64,000 nt of DNA from Sphingomonas trueperi (GCF_011927635.1 NZ_JAATJB010000002.1:248001-312000), one strand, 5' to 3'; counted from the first letter of the stretch, positions 34,308-43,547 are shown. Numbers and translations are program-made. Notes: generated by a model from the letters alone, not told the origin.

Positions 34308-34386
34308 AGGCAGGCGTCGTGAAGCCATTTCCGCCCAACACGCTTTGGTGTAGTACGCCGCTGCAACACGCACAGGAGAGACTGAA

Positions 34387-35217
34387 ATGCCGCCAATGAG
34401 CCCCTGGTCGCACGCGCGCCGCGAAGGCTATGCCGACGACATCGATTTCGAGATCAAGGGCCAGGAGCTGCAGTTCGTCGAGATCGAGCTCGATCCCGGC
34501 GAGAGCGCGGTGGCCGAGGCGGGCGCGATGGTGTGGAAGGACGCGCCGATCGTGATGCAGACCGTGTTCGGCGACGGCAGCAACCAGGGCGGCGGCTTCA
34601 TGGACAAGCTGCTCGGTGCGGGGAAGCGGCTGGTCACCGGCGAGGGGCTGTTCACTACCGTCTTCACCCATCAGGGCAGCGGCAAGGCGCGCGTCGCCTT
34701 CGCCTCGCCCGTGCCGGGCGCGATCGTGCCGCTGCGGCTGGCCGATATCGGGGGCACGCTGATCTGCCAGAAGGACGCCTTCCTCGCCGCCGCGAAGGGC
34801 GTGCAGATGGGCATCGCCTTCCAGCGCCGGGTGATGACCGGGCTGTTCGGCGGCGAGGGCTTCATCATGCAGCGGCTCGACGGCGACGGCTGGGTATTCG
34901 TCCAGATGGGCGGCGCCATCGTCGAGCGCGAGTTGGCGCCGGGCGAGGAACTCCATGTCGACACCGGCTGCCTCGCCGCGCTGACCCCGTCGGTGGACTT
35001 CGACCTCGTCTCGGTCGGCGGCGTGCGCAGCATGGTGTTCGGCGGCGAGGGCGTGTTCTTCGCGCGGCTGCGCGGGCCCGGCAAGGTGTGGATCCAGTCG
35101 CTGCCCTTCGCGCGGCTCGCCGGGCGGATGATGGCGGCGGCGATGGGCGGCGGGCAGAATCGCGGCGAGGGTTCGGTGCTGGGCGGCTTGGGCGATTTGA
35201 TCGGTGGCAATCGCTGA
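34387..35217 (+). CDS. AIM24/TIGR00266 family protein
   Basis: A protein of 276 residues made mostly of beta strands and glycine turns. It matches the AIM24 (DUF124/TIGR00266) family: the early LQFVEIELDPGESAVAEAGAMV, the phrase GGEGFIMQRLDGDGWVFVQMGG in parts, and a late GEGVFFARLRGPGKVWIQSLP. The family forms a trimeric beta-barrel-like fold; its bacterial function is unknown. There is no signal peptide. It overlaps the following acetyltransferase gene by 14 bases, so the two and the small membrane protein gene after them are likely one operon. Confidence 0.85.
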   Translation: MPPMSPWSHARREGYADDIDFEIKGQELQFVEIELDPGESAVAEAGAMVWKDAPIVMQTVFGDGSNQGGGFMDKLLGAGKRLVTGEGLFTTVFTHQGSGKARVAFASPVPGAIVPLRLADIGGTLICQKDAFLAAAKGVQMGIAFQRRVMTGLFGGEGFIMQRLDGDGWVFVQMGGAIVERELAPGEELHVDTGCLAALTPSVDFDLVSVGGVRSMVFGGEGVFFARLRGPGKVWIQSLPFARLAGRMMAAAMGGGQNRGEGSVLGGLGDLIGGNR

Positions 35218-35770
35218 TTTGACGGGCGCGGCGCGCGGCACGCCGGTGCTCGCCACCGCGCGGCTGCGCCTGCGGCCGCGCACCGTGGACGATGCCGAGG
35301 CGCTGTTCCCCAGCCTCTCCGATCCCGCGCTGATGACCTGGTGGAGCCACGCGCCCCACGAGACCGTCGAACAGACCCGCGCCAGCCTGTCGCGCGGCGA
35401 CCCGGCCTGGCGTGTCTGGGCGATCACGCTTGCCGGGGACGATACCGCGATCGGCTATGTCGCGGTGGGCGAGAAGCGGGCGGCGGTCAGCGAGATCGGC
35501 TATCTGCTCGCCCGGCCGCATTGGGGGCGGGGGATCGCGGAGGAGGCGATCGGCGCGGTGCTCGACCAGCTCTTCCTCGCCGAAGGCCAGCGGCGGGTTT
35601 TTGCGGACACGGACCCGGACAATGTGTATTCGCGCCGGCTGCTCGAACGGCTGGGCTTCCGGCTGGAGGGGGTGCTGCGCGCCGAATGGGAGACCCATAT
35701 CGGCATCCGCGACACCACGCTCTACGGGCTGCTGAAGGAAGACTGGACATGCCGACCCCGCCGAACCTGA
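35204..35770 (+). CDS. GNAT-family N-acetyltransferase (RimJ/RimL-like)
   Basis: A protein of 188 residues with the GNAT fold. TARLRLRPRTVDDAEALFP opens the domain as in RimJ/RimL relatives, the acetyl-CoA segment reads HWGRGIAEEAI, and the final strand/helix is NVYSRRLLERLGFRLEG. It transfers an acetyl group from acetyl-CoA to an amine, perhaps a ribosomal protein N-terminus; the target cannot be told. Its start lies inside the end of the AIM24-like gene, and its end overlaps the next gene by 22 bases. Confidence 0.87.
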   Translation: MAIADLTGAARGTPVLATARLRLRPRTVDDAEALFPSLSDPALMTWWSHAPHETVEQTRASLSRGDPAWRVWAITLAGDDTAIGYVAVGEKRAAVSEIGYLLARPHWGRGIAEEAIGAVLDQLFLAEGQRRVFADTDPDNVYSRRLLERLGFRLEGVLRAEWETHIGIRDTTLYGLLKEDWTCRPRRT

Positions 35771-36009
35771 ACGATCCTGCCGAGCGCGCCGCCTACAAGG
35801 CCGAGCTGCGGCAAGTCGCGCGGCCGCTGCGGATGGGCGCGGTGTGGCTGGCGGTGCTCGGCGCGCTGCTCGCGGCGCTGCGGGCCAAGGTTTGGCCGAT
35901 GCCGATCGCGGTGCCCGCGGCGGTGCTGGGCGTGGCGTTCTTCCTGATGGTGCTCGGCATCACCGTGCGGGTGAAATACCACCAGCGGCGGATGCGCGGC
36001 GAGCTGTAG
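35749..36009 (+). CDS. Small two-helix membrane protein, unknown
   Basis: A protein of 86 residues. A charged N-terminal helix (DPAERAAYKAELRQV) is followed by two hydrophobic segments at about 29-46 and 52-70, then a basic tail (KYHQRRMRGEL). The ATG at 35749 lies within the end of the acetyltransferase gene, which suggests translational coupling. It resembles many unnamed sphingomonad membrane proteins, and no function can be proposed. It is convergent with the serine hydrolase gene, three bases away. Confidence 0.7.
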   Translation: MPTPPNLNDPAERAAYKAELRQVARPLRMGAVWLAVLGALLAALRAKVWPMPIAVPAAVLGVAFFLMVLGITVRVKYHQRRMRGEL

Positions 36010-36012
36010 GGC

Positions 36013-37335
36013 TCAGGGCGCCGCCGCGAGCTCGGCGGCCTTGCCGACGAGCCCGGCGAAGCGACCCTGTTCGACATCCTGCGCGGTGTCGTTCCAGCTG
36101 GCGGAGAGGACGTACCAGCCGCCGTCCTTGCCCTGCAGCAGCAGGGTCATCGCCATGACGCCCGGCTCGGAGCCGCCCTTGTAGCCCACATAGCCCCATT
36201 TGGCAGCGGCAAGCGGCGGAATGCCGGGGTTCTTCGACAGCACGGCGCGGGCATCGGCGCCCCTGGGTCCTTCGGTGTTGCGGCGGATCCAGTCCATTAC
36301 CCGGACGAGATCGGCCGGGGTCTCGAACCATTCCAGCGTGTCGATCGACAGCGGCTTGCCCGCCGAGAAGAGGCCGACATCGACCTTGCTGAGCGGTGTC
36401 GCCGCCACCTCGCCCGCCAGCAGGGCGCGACGACCGGCCTCGTCGGCGACGAGGTAGCGGTCGCGCAGGGCCGGGATGGTCTTCAGCTTGAAAACCTCCG
36501 CGGTGCCGAGGAAGGGCCGGTTGCGGGCAGGATCGGCGATGCCGAGGACCGGCAGCATTGCTTCCACCTTCTCGCGCCCCAGCGTCTTGAGCAGGATGTC
36601 GGTCGCGCTGTTATCGCTGATCGAGATCATCTGCGTGGCAAGTTCGCGCAGCGTTACCTTGGTTCCCGCCGGCTTGGCGGTGTACCCGCCGCCGGGCAGC
36701 GCGCTGCCGTCCAGCGTGACCAAGTCGTCCCAGCGGCGCTCGCCGCCATTGGTCGCGCGGATCAGCTCGGCGAGGATCACCAGCTTGAATTCCGAGCCGA
36801 TCGCGAAGGCCTGATCGGCATTGTGCTGCCGGAGCAGCTGCGGCCTGCCGTCGCCCAGCCTGGCCAGCACATAGCCCGTGCGGCCGTGCAGTCCCTTCAG
36901 CGTTGCCTCTACCGCGTCGAGCGTTGCCTCGCGCGCAGTCAGGCCCTGCACCAGCAGGCCGGTGATGCGGTGATCGCCGGCTGGATGGACGTCGATCGCC
37001 ACGGTGGCGATCGCATCGCGATACTCGACCGTCAGCGTACCGCTCCACGGCGTCTTCGCCTCCAGCTTCTGCAGGTCGGAATAAGGCCCGGCCGCGGCCG
37101 CGATCTGCTGGAGCACCGCATCGAACTTGGCCTTCGGCACCTGTGCGCGGAAGGCGTCGGCGAAGGCGGCGTCATAGTCGCCCTTGCCCTGCAACAGATC
37201 GGGCAGCTGGTTGACCCGATCGCGGAATTCCTTGGCCGCCTGCACGGGTGCGGCGGCGGGAGCAGGGGGCGTGGTCTGCGCCAGACCGGGCGTGGCGCAG
37301 GCAAGCAGCGGCGCGAGAAAGGCGATGGCACGCAT
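36013..37335 (-). CDS. Exported serine hydrolase, class A beta-lactamase-like
   Basis: A protein of 440 residues with a signal peptide ending PGLAQ. Residues about 35-140 form an extra N-terminal domain (DUF3887-like). The rest resembles class A beta-lactamases: the SxxK active site SEFK at 181-184 and SDN at 240-242. A loose third motif in GYKGGSEPG replaces the usual KTG. Length and motif changes suggest a relative such as a D,D-peptidase or esterase rather than a true resistance enzyme. It is periplasmic. It stands alone, convergent with the small membrane protein gene. Confidence 0.8.
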   Translation of the reverse strand: MRAIAFLAPLLACATPGLAQTTPPAPAAAPVQAAKEFRDRVNQLPDLLQGKGDYDAAFADAFRAQVPKAKFDAVLQQIAAAAGPYSDLQKLEAKTPWSGTLTVEYRDAIATVAIDVHPAGDHRITGLLVQGLTAREATLDAVEATLKGLHGRTGYVLARLGDGRPQLLRQHNADQAFAIGSEFKLVILAELIRATNGGERRWDDLVTLDGSALPGGGYTAKPAGTKVTLRELATQMISISDNSATDILLKTLGREKVEAMLPVLGIADPARNRPFLGTAEVFKLKTIPALRDRYLVADEAGRRALLAGEVAATPLSKVDVGLFSAGKPLSIDTLEWFETPADLVRVMDWIRRNTEGPRGADARAVLSKNPGIPPLAAAKWGYVGYKGGSEPGVMAMTLLLQGKDGGWYVLSASWNDTAQDVEQGRFAGLVGKAAELAAAP

Positions 37336-37402
37336 CGGAGTATCTCCCCTGTGTTAGAGGGATGGTACACATGGCCCCGCTGCGCGCAAGCCTGGGTTGG
37401 GC

Positions 37403-39379
37403 TCAGGCGTCGATCACCTCTTCATCCAGCCGCGCCGCATTCTCCTGGATGAACGCGAAGCGGTGGGCCGGGTTGTTGCCCATCAGCCGGTCGACCAGAT
37501 CCTTCACTCCGGCACGCTCCTCATATTCCTGCGGCAGCGTCACGCGCAGCATGCCGCGCGTCTTGGGATCCATGGTGGTTTCCTTGAGCTGGTTCGGGTT
37601 CATCTCGCCCAGGCCCTTGAACCGGCTGACTTCCACCTTCTTGCCCTTGAACGCGGTCTTCTCGATCTCGATGCGGTGCGCGTCGTCGCGCGCGTAGAGG
37701 CTCTTCGAGCCCACCGTCAGGCGGTAGAGCGGCGGCTGGGCGAGGTAGAGATGCCCCTTGCGCACCAGGTCCGGCATTTCCTGGAAGAAGAAGGTCATCA
37801 GCAGCGTCGCGATATGCGCGCCGTCGACGTCCGCGTCGGTCATGATGATGATGCGTTCGTAGCGCAGCTGGGTCGCGTCGCAGTCCTTGCGGGTGCCGCA
37901 GCCCAGCGCCTGGATCAGGTCGGCGATTTCCTGGTTGGCGAGGATCTTGGCCGAGGTGGCGCTGGCGACGTTGAGGATCTTGCCGCGGATCGGCAGGATC
38001 GCCTGGGTCTTGCGGTCGCGCGCCTGCTTGGCCGAGCCGCCGGCCGAATCGCCCTCGACGATGAACAGCTCGGTGCCCTCGGGGCTGTCGGCCGAACAGT
38101 CGGTGAGCTTGCCGGGCAGGCGGAGCTTGCGGCCGCTCGTCGCCGACTTGCGCTTGACCTCGCGCTCCTGCTTGCGGCGCAGGCGATCGTCCATCCGCTC
38201 GAGCACATAGCCGAGCAGCGCCTTGCCGCGCTCCATATTGTCGGTGAGGAAATGGTCGAAATGGTCGCGCACCGCCTTTTCGACGAGCGCGGTCGCCTCT
38301 GGGCTGGTCAGCCGGTCCTTGGTCTGGCTCTGGAACTGCGGCTCGCGGATGAACACCGAGAGCATCACTTCGGAGCCGGTCACCACGTCGTCCGGGTTGA
38401 GGTCCTTGGCCTTCTTGTTGCCGACCAGGTCGGCGAAGCTGCGCAGGCTCCGCACCAGCGCCTGGCGCAGGCCCTGCTCGTGCGTGCCGCCATCGGGCGT
38501 GGGGATGGTGTTGCAGTACCAGCTATAGCTGCCATCGCTCCACAGCGGCCAGGCGACCGCCCATTCGACGCGGCCCTGCGAATCGGGGAATTCCTGGGTG
38601 CCCGCGAAGAAATCGGCGGTGGCACATTCGCGGCTGCCGACCTGTTCCTTCAGGTGATCGGCAAGACCGCCCGGGAACTGGAACACCGCCTCGGCCGGCG
38701 TATCGTCGGTGATCAGCGACGGATCGCACTTCCAGCGGATCTCGACGCCGGCGAACAGATAGGCCTTGGAGCGGGCGAGCTTGTACAGCCGCGCCGGCTT
38801 GAACAGCATCTCGCCGAAGATCTCGGGGTCGGGGGTGAAGGCGACGCTGGTGCCGCGCCGGTTGGGGGTGCCGCCGATCTTCTCCAGCGGGCCCAGCGTC
38901 TGGCCCTGGCTGAAGCGCTGGCGGTAGAGCTGCTTGTCGCGCGCGACCTCGACCACCGTGTCCACCGACAGCGCGTTGACCACCGAGATGCCGACGCCGT
39001 GCAGGCCGCCCGAGGTGGCATAGGCCTTGCCCGAGAATTTGCCGCCTGAGTGGAGCATCGAGAGAATCACCTCGAGCGCCGACTTGTCGGGGAAGCGCGG
39101 GTGCGGGTCGACCGGCATGCCGCGGCCATTGTCGACGATGGTGATGCGGTTGGGCGCGGCGAGCGTCACCTCGATGCGGTTGGCGTGCCCCGCGACCGCT
39201 TCGTCCATCGCATTGTCGAGGATTTCGGCGGCGAGATGGTGGAGCGCGCGCTCGTCGGTGCCGCCGATATACATGCCCGGGCGGCGCCGGACCGGCTCCA
39301 GGCCTTCGAGCACCTCGATCGACGAGGCGTCATAGGTGCCGGCGGGGACGGAGGGCGCAGCGAAGAGGTCTTCGGACAT
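37403..39379 (-). CDS. parE: DNA topoisomerase IV subunit B
   Basis: A protein of 658 residues. The GHKL ATPase domain is clear: ILDNAMDEAVAG, VDNGRGMPVDPHP and GGLHGVGISVVNALS. The TOPRIM region has VEGDSAGGSAKQARDR and ADVDGAHI, and the C-terminus carries RFKGLGEMNP. It decatenates sister chromosomes with ParC. The ParE assignment, rather than GyrB, follows from its length, since GyrB of this group is usually longer, and from EVILSMLHSGGKF. The start at 39379 removes a short upstream run. Confidence 0.92.
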   Translation of the reverse strand: MSEDLFAAPSVPAGTYDASSIEVLEGLEPVRRRPGMYIGGTDERALHHLAAEILDNAMDEAVAGHANRIEVTLAAPNRITIVDNGRGMPVDPHPRFPDKSALEVILSMLHSGGKFSGKAYATSGGLHGVGISVVNALSVDTVVEVARDKQLYRQRFSQGQTLGPLEKIGGTPNRRGTSVAFTPDPEIFGEMLFKPARLYKLARSKAYLFAGVEIRWKCDPSLITDDTPAEAVFQFPGGLADHLKEQVGSRECATADFFAGTQEFPDSQGRVEWAVAWPLWSDGSYSWYCNTIPTPDGGTHEQGLRQALVRSLRSFADLVGNKKAKDLNPDDVVTGSEVMLSVFIREPQFQSQTKDRLTSPEATALVEKAVRDHFDHFLTDNMERGKALLGYVLERMDDRLRRKQEREVKRKSATSGRKLRLPGKLTDCSADSPEGTELFIVEGDSAGGSAKQARDRKTQAILPIRGKILNVASATSAKILANQEIADLIQALGCGTRKDCDATQLRYERIIIMTDADVDGAHIATLLMTFFFQEMPDLVRKGHLYLAQPPLYRLTVGSKSLYARDDAHRIEIEKTAFKGKKVEVSRFKGLGEMNPNQLKETTMDPKTRGMLRVTLPQEYEERAGVKDLVDRLMGNNPAHRFAFIQENAARLDEEVIDA

Positions 39380-39563
39380 GCGGAACGTATAGGGGGTGCC
39401 GGGGGGCTCGCGCAAGCTGGCGGCGGCTGCGGTAAGCGGCCCGGTCGATTTCTGTGACCGCGTCTTTCCGTTTCACCTTCGCATCATCGCGGCTGCATAG
39501 TTCTGATCGGGCGATGCGGAGCGCAGGGCGCGCCGCCGCCGACCAGAAAAGGGAGTTTCCTTC

Positions 39564-41210
39564 ATGCTTCGATCCACCCGGAGCGGCGCGGCGATGGCCG
39601 CGTTGCTCGGCGGCGCCCTCGTGCCCGCCGCAGCCGCCGCCCAGACCGAGACCCAGGTTTCCAGCCGCATGACCACCGGCCCCGCCCCGGTGAGCGCCAA
39701 AGCCGACACCCCGATCCAGGCCGAGACCGGCGCCGTCCCGGTGATGACCCGCGACAATGGCGCGCCGATCGGCGACAACCGCAACTCCAAGGCGGCGGGC
39801 GATCTGGGCCCGGTGCTGCTCGAGGATTCGCACCTGATCGAGAAGCTGGCCCGCTTCGATCGCGAGCGCACGCCCGAACGCGTCGTCCACGCCCGCGGCA
39901 CCGGCGCGCACGGCGTGTTCCGCGCGACCGCCGACATTTCCGATCTCACCAAGGCGTCGCTGTTCCAGCCGGGCAAGGAAACCCCGGTGTTCGTCCGCTT
40001 CTCCAGCGTGATCCACGGCAAGGACAGCCCCGAATGGCTGCGCGATCCGCGCGGCTTCGCGACCAAATTCTACACCGATCAGGGCAATTGGGACCTGGTG
40101 GGCAACAACCTGCCGATCTTCTTCATCCGCGACGCGATGCAGTTCCCGGACATGGTGCACTCGCTGAAGCCGGATCCCGTCACCAACCGGCAGGACCCGA
40201 ACCGCTTCTTCGACTTTTTCTCGGCCACGCCCGAATCGACCAACATGCTGACCCAGCTCTATTCCAACCTGGGCACGCCGGCCTCGTACCGGACGATGGA
40301 CGGCAACGGCGTCCATGCCTTCAAGCTGGTCAACGCCAGGGGCGAGACGGTGTTCGCCAAGTTCCGCTGGATCAGCCGCCAGGGCGTCCGCACCCTCACC
40401 GCCGCGCAGGCGGGTGCGCAGGCGTTCGATTATCAGACCCATGATCTCTACACCGAGATCGCCAAGGGCAATTACCCGAGCTGGGATCTGATGGTGCAGG
40501 TGATGCGCGCCGAGGATTTCGCCAAGCTCGACTACAACCCGTTCGACGACACCAAGGAATGGCTGGGCGTGCCGTTCCGCAAGATCGGCGAGATGACGCT
40601 GAACAAGGTGCCGGACAATTTCTTCGAGTGGACCGAGCAATCCGCCTTCGCGCCGTCGAACATGGTGCCGGGGATCGAGGCGTCGCCCGATCGCATGCTG
40701 CAGGGGCGGCTGTTCAGCTATGCCGATACCCAGCGCTACCGGATCGGCGCCAACGCGCTGGCGCTGCCGGTCAACCGGCCGCGGGTGGCGGTGGTCAACA
40801 ACAGCCAGGACGGCCAGCTGAATGCCTCCGGCCGCAGCGCGCGGGTGAACTATTTCCCCGCCGCGCTGGCGCCGAAGACCACCCCGGCCGAGGCGACCGC
40901 CTCGACCTATATGGTGGATGCAACGGTCGTCGCCCGGCCCATCGCCAAGACCAACAACTTCGCCCAGGCCGGAATCTTCTACCGCGCGCTGCCGGCGGCC
41001 GAGAAAGCCGATCTGATCAAGAACCTGTCCGGCGATCTGGGCAAGGTCGTGTCGCCGCGTACGCGGACGATCATGGTCAGCTATTTCTACCAGGCCGACA
41101 AGGACTATGGCACGCGGCTCGCCAAGGCGGTGAACGTGCCGATGGCCGAAGTGGAGAAGGCCGCGGCCGAGTATCGCGCGGCGAATCCCGAGCAGCGGGC
41201 CGCGAACTGA
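39564..41210 (+). CDS. katA: Exported heme catalase
   Basis: A protein of 548 residues. A signal peptide ends VPAAAAAQ, so the enzyme is probably periplasmic. The catalytic His109 lies in RVVHARGTGAHG, the distal Asn182 in VGNNLPIFFIRD, and the proximal heme Tyr386 in LFSYADTQRYRIG, so a complete monofunctional catalase is encoded. It destroys hydrogen peroxide. It follows AAAAGGGAG. An ankyrin-repeat gene lies 65 bp downstream, as in catalase-ankB pairs of Pseudomonas, where AnkB supports catalase activity. No OxyR site was found by eye. Confidence 0.93.
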   Translation: MLRSTRSGAAMAALLGGALVPAAAAAQTETQVSSRMTTGPAPVSAKADTPIQAETGAVPVMTRDNGAPIGDNRNSKAAGDLGPVLLEDSHLIEKLARFDRERTPERVVHARGTGAHGVFRATADISDLTKASLFQPGKETPVFVRFSSVIHGKDSPEWLRDPRGFATKFYTDQGNWDLVGNNLPIFFIRDAMQFPDMVHSLKPDPVTNRQDPNRFFDFFSATPESTNMLTQLYSNLGTPASYRTMDGNGVHAFKLVNARGETVFAKFRWISRQGVRTLTAAQAGAQAFDYQTHDLYTEIAKGNYPSWDLMVQVMRAEDFAKLDYNPFDDTKEWLGVPFRKIGEMTLNKVPDNFFEWTEQSAFAPSNMVPGIEASPDRMLQGRLFSYADTQRYRIGANALALPVNRPRVAVVNNSQDGQLNASGRSARVNYFPAALAPKTTPAEATASTYMVDATVVARPIAKTNNFAQAGIFYRALPAAEKADLIKNLSGDLGKVVSPRTRTIMVSYFYQADKDYGTRLAKAVNVPMAEVEKAAAEYRAANPEQRAAN

Positions 41211-41275
41211 GATCCCCCTCGACCCGGGCCGGCGCCTAGCTACCGGCCCGGGCTTCCGCACGATCGGAGCATGTG

Positions 41276-41845
41276 ATGCGTACCCTGTTGTTGTTGCTGG
41301 CCGGGGCCATGCTGGCCCCGGCGCCGATGGCCGCTGCCCAGACGGCGGCCGCCGAGCTGCCGTCGCCGGAGCGTCGACAGACGCTGCTGTTCGAGGCGGC
41401 GCGTGGCGGCCGGGCCGATCTGGTGCCCGGGTTGGTCCGGCTGGGTGCCGACCCTAATGCCCGCGACTCCCGCGGTTTCACGCCCGCGATCCTTGCCGCC
41501 TATAACGGCCAGGCGGCGGCGCTGGAGGCGCTGATCGCGGCGGGTGCCGATCCCTGCCTGGCCGACGGCGGCCAAGGGAACACTGCGCAAATGGGGGTGG
41601 CGTTCAAGGGCGACGACGCCATCGCCGCGCGGCTGCTCAAGGCGGGCTGCGACGTCAATGCCCGCAACAAGGCCGGCCAGACCGCGCTGATGATGGCGGC
41701 GTTGTTCGGGCGGACGCAGCAGGTGGAGATGCTGCTGGCGGCGGGTGCCGATCCCGCGATCGCCGATGCGACTGGCCGCACCGCGGCCAGCGTCGCGGCG
41801 GCGCAGGGCAATAGCGCGCTCGCGACGCGGCTGGCGCCACGCTGA
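41276..41845 (+). CDS. Exported ankyrin-repeat protein (AnkB-like catalase partner)
   Basis: A protein of 189 residues. A signal peptide ends PMAAAQ. Four ankyrin repeats follow, seen as ADLVPGLVRLGADPNARDS, AALEALIAAGADPC, AARLLKAGCDVNARNKAGQTALMMA (in parts) and VEMLLAAGADPAIAD. The start at the ATG 41276 is one codon after a GTG. It lies directly after an exported catalase gene, so a role in folding or protecting the catalase, known for Pseudomonas AnkB, is likely but inferred. A strong bidirectional terminator follows. Confidence 0.85.
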   Translation: MRTLLLLLAGAMLAPAPMAAAQTAAAELPSPERRQTLLFEAARGGRADLVPGLVRLGADPNARDSRGFTPAILAAYNGQAAALEALIAAGADPCLADGGQGNTAQMGVAFKGDDAIAARLLKAGCDVNARNKAGQTALMMAALFGRTQQVEMLLAAGADPAIADATGRTAASVAAAQGNSALATRLAPR

Positions 41846-41866
41846 GCGTCGGCGGATCGCCAAAGC

Positions 41867-41902
41867 AAAAGGGGTGCGTACCGGCCGGTGCGCACCCCTT
41901 TT
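41867..41902. terminator. Strong bidirectional terminator between ankyrin gene and gcrA
   Basis: AAAAGGGGTGCG at 41867-41878 pairs with CGCACCCCTTTT at 41891-41902, and the intervening bases extend the stem. It serves two convergent genes. Confidence 0.85.
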
Positions 41903-41923
41903 CGTATCGATGCGGCGTTCGCC

Positions 41924-42655
41924 TCAGCGCGGGCGGGGCGTGCCGCCGAAGGGCATGGTCGGGGCCGGGCGACGGTCGCGGCGGGGGAGCTGTGCCTGAT
42001 AGGCGTGACCGCAATGTTCGACGCAATAGGGGAAGCCCGGGTTCACCTTCTCGCCGCAGAAGTGGAAGTCGGGCTCGCCGGGGTGGCCGAGCGGCCATTT
42101 GCAGATCTTGTCGTTCAAGTCGAGCAGCGTGGTCTTGCCCGCGATCGCCTCGCTGGGCTTGGCGGGGACGAGGCGGCGCGGCGGGGCGGGGGTGCTCGGC
42201 GGGGCCTGCTCGCCGGGATTCTGGCGGATGAAGCCGCCCGGGCCGACCGAGCGGAGCACCGGCTGCGGCGCGCGCGGTGCTGCGGGCTCGGCCGCCTCGG
42301 AGTCGCTGTCGAACTCGGCATCGTCGACGGGCGCGGCAGGCGCGGGGGGCGCCGGGCGCGGGGCAGGGGCCGGGGCTGCCGCCTGGGGACGCGGCGCGGC
42401 GGGTGGCGGCGCTGGCTTGGGCGCGGGGGCCGGCTTGGGCTCGGCCGGTGCTGCGGCAGCAGGCGCCGCCGCAGCAGCGGCCTTGGCTTCGTTGGACTTC
42501 ACCGGCGACGGGCGCGAGGGCAGGCCGAGGCGGTGGGCCTTGCCGATCACCGCGTTGCGCGACACGCCGCCCAGTTCCTCGGCGATCTGCGTCGCGGTCA
42601 GGCCGCTGTCCCACATCTTCTTCAGCGTCTCGATACGCTCGTCGGTCCAGCTCAC
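41924..42655 (-). CDS. gcrA: Cell-cycle regulator GcrA
   Basis: A protein of 243 residues. The N-terminal helix-turn-helix (SWTDERIETLKKMWDSG, then GGVSRNAVIGKAHRLGL) is the hallmark of GcrA. A long Ala/Pro-rich linker at about 60-150 is followed by a C-terminal domain with CKWPLGHPGEPDFHFCG. GcrA binds sigma-70 and activates promoters with methylated GANTC sites in Alphaproteobacteria. The linker here is longer than in Caulobacter. It is divergent from the ABC-2 permease gene, 52 bp away. Confidence 0.95.
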   Translation of the reverse strand: MSWTDERIETLKKMWDSGLTATQIAEELGGVSRNAVIGKAHRLGLPSRPSPVKSNEAKAAAAAAPAAAAPAEPKPAPAPKPAPPPAAPRPQAAAPAPAPRPAPPAPAAPVDDAEFDSDSEAAEPAAPRAPQPVLRSVGPGGFIRQNPGEQAPPSTPAPPRRLVPAKPSEAIAGKTTLLDLNDKICKWPLGHPGEPDFHFCGEKVNPGFPYCVEHCGHAYQAQLPRRDRRPAPTMPFGGTPRPR

Positions 42656-42707
42656 TTCGGTTCCTTCGTCTTGCGGGCGGCGGCGTCAGCGGGTACGCGA
42701 TCGCGCC

Positions 42708-43547
42708 ATGAGCAGCCACCCCGAAATCGGTTCACAGCTTCCCGAGCCGGGCGTTCCGGTGATTCGCAACGTCAACTGGGGAGGCTTGCGCACCCTCTAT
42801 ATCAAGGAGGTGCGCCGTTTCTTCAAGGTGCAGCTCCAGACGGTGTGGGCGCCGGCCGTCACCACCCTGCTCTATCTGGTGATCTTCACGGTCGCGCTGG
42901 GCGGCGGCGGGCGGACGGTGACGCTGGGTGGTGTCTCGATTCATTACGCCGATTTCATCGCCCCCGGCCTGATCGTGATGGGCATGCTGCAGAACGCCTT
43001 CGCCAATGCCAGCTTCTCGCTGTTGGTCGGCAAGATCCAGGGCACGATCGTCGACTATCTGATGCCGCCGCTCTCCACCGGCGAGATGCTGGCGGCGCTG
43101 GCCGGCGGATCGGTGACCCGCGCCTTCTGCGTCGGCGGCACGGTGTGGCTGGCGATGGCGCTGTGGGGCGTCCACGTCTGGCCTGTTCATTTCTGGGCCG
43201 TGCTGTGGTTCGGCTTCCTCGGCTCGCTGTTCCTCGCGCTGATGGGGGTGCTGACCTCGATCTGGGCGGAGAAGTTCGACCATGCCGCGGCGATCACCAA
43301 TTTCGTCGTGGCGCCGCTGTCGCTGCTCTCGGGCACCTTCTACTCGGTCGAGAATCTCTCGCCGGTGTTCCGCGCGATCAGCCATGCCAACCCGTTCTTC
43401 TACATCATCTCGGGCTTCCGCTACGGCTTCCTCGGCGTCGCCGATTCGCCGATCCTGCTCGGCACGGCGGTGATCCTTGGGCTCGACGTGGTGCTGGGGC
43501 TGTTCTGCTACGGGCTGCTGCGCCGCGGGTGGAAGATCAAGAGCTGA
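42708..43547 (+). CDS. ABC-2 type transporter permease
   Basis: A protein of 279 residues. A cytoplasmic N-terminus with the coupling-like segment LRTLYIKEVRRFFKVQLQT precedes six hydrophobic segments, the layout of ABC-2 exporters such as NodJ/KpsM/YadH. The start at 42708 was chosen because the frame upstream runs through the gcrA promoter and N-terminus. No ATPase gene lies next to it on either side, so its partner must be elsewhere. Candidate cargoes include polysaccharide, lipid or drug; none can be picked. Confidence 0.85.
   Translation: MSSHPEIGSQLPEPGVPVIRNVNWGGLRTLYIKEVRRFFKVQLQTVWAPAVTTLLYLVIFTVALGGGGRTVTLGGVSIHYADFIAPGLIVMGMLQNAFANASFSLLVGKIQGTIVDYLMPPLSTGEMLAALAGGSVTRAFCVGGTVWLAMALWGVHVWPVHFWAVLWFGFLGSLFLALMGVLTSIWAEKFDHAAAITNFVVAPLSLLSGTFYSVENLSPVFRAISHANPFFYIISGFRYGFLGVADSPILLGTAVILGLDVVLGLFCYGLLRRGWKIKS

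Noticed and set aside
36013..37335. True class A beta-lactamase resistance gene
   Set aside because: SxxK and SDN are present, but the KTG motif is altered, an extra N-terminal domain is present and the protein is far longer than resistance enzymes; called only serine hydrolase.
37397..39049. Open frame of 550 codons on the plus strand
   Set aside because: Antisense to parE; no ribosome site or domain.
41867..41902. tRNA or small RNA gene between the ankyrin gene and gcrA
   Set aside because: The palindrome is a simple terminator hairpin with A and T tracts; no cloverleaf can be drawn.
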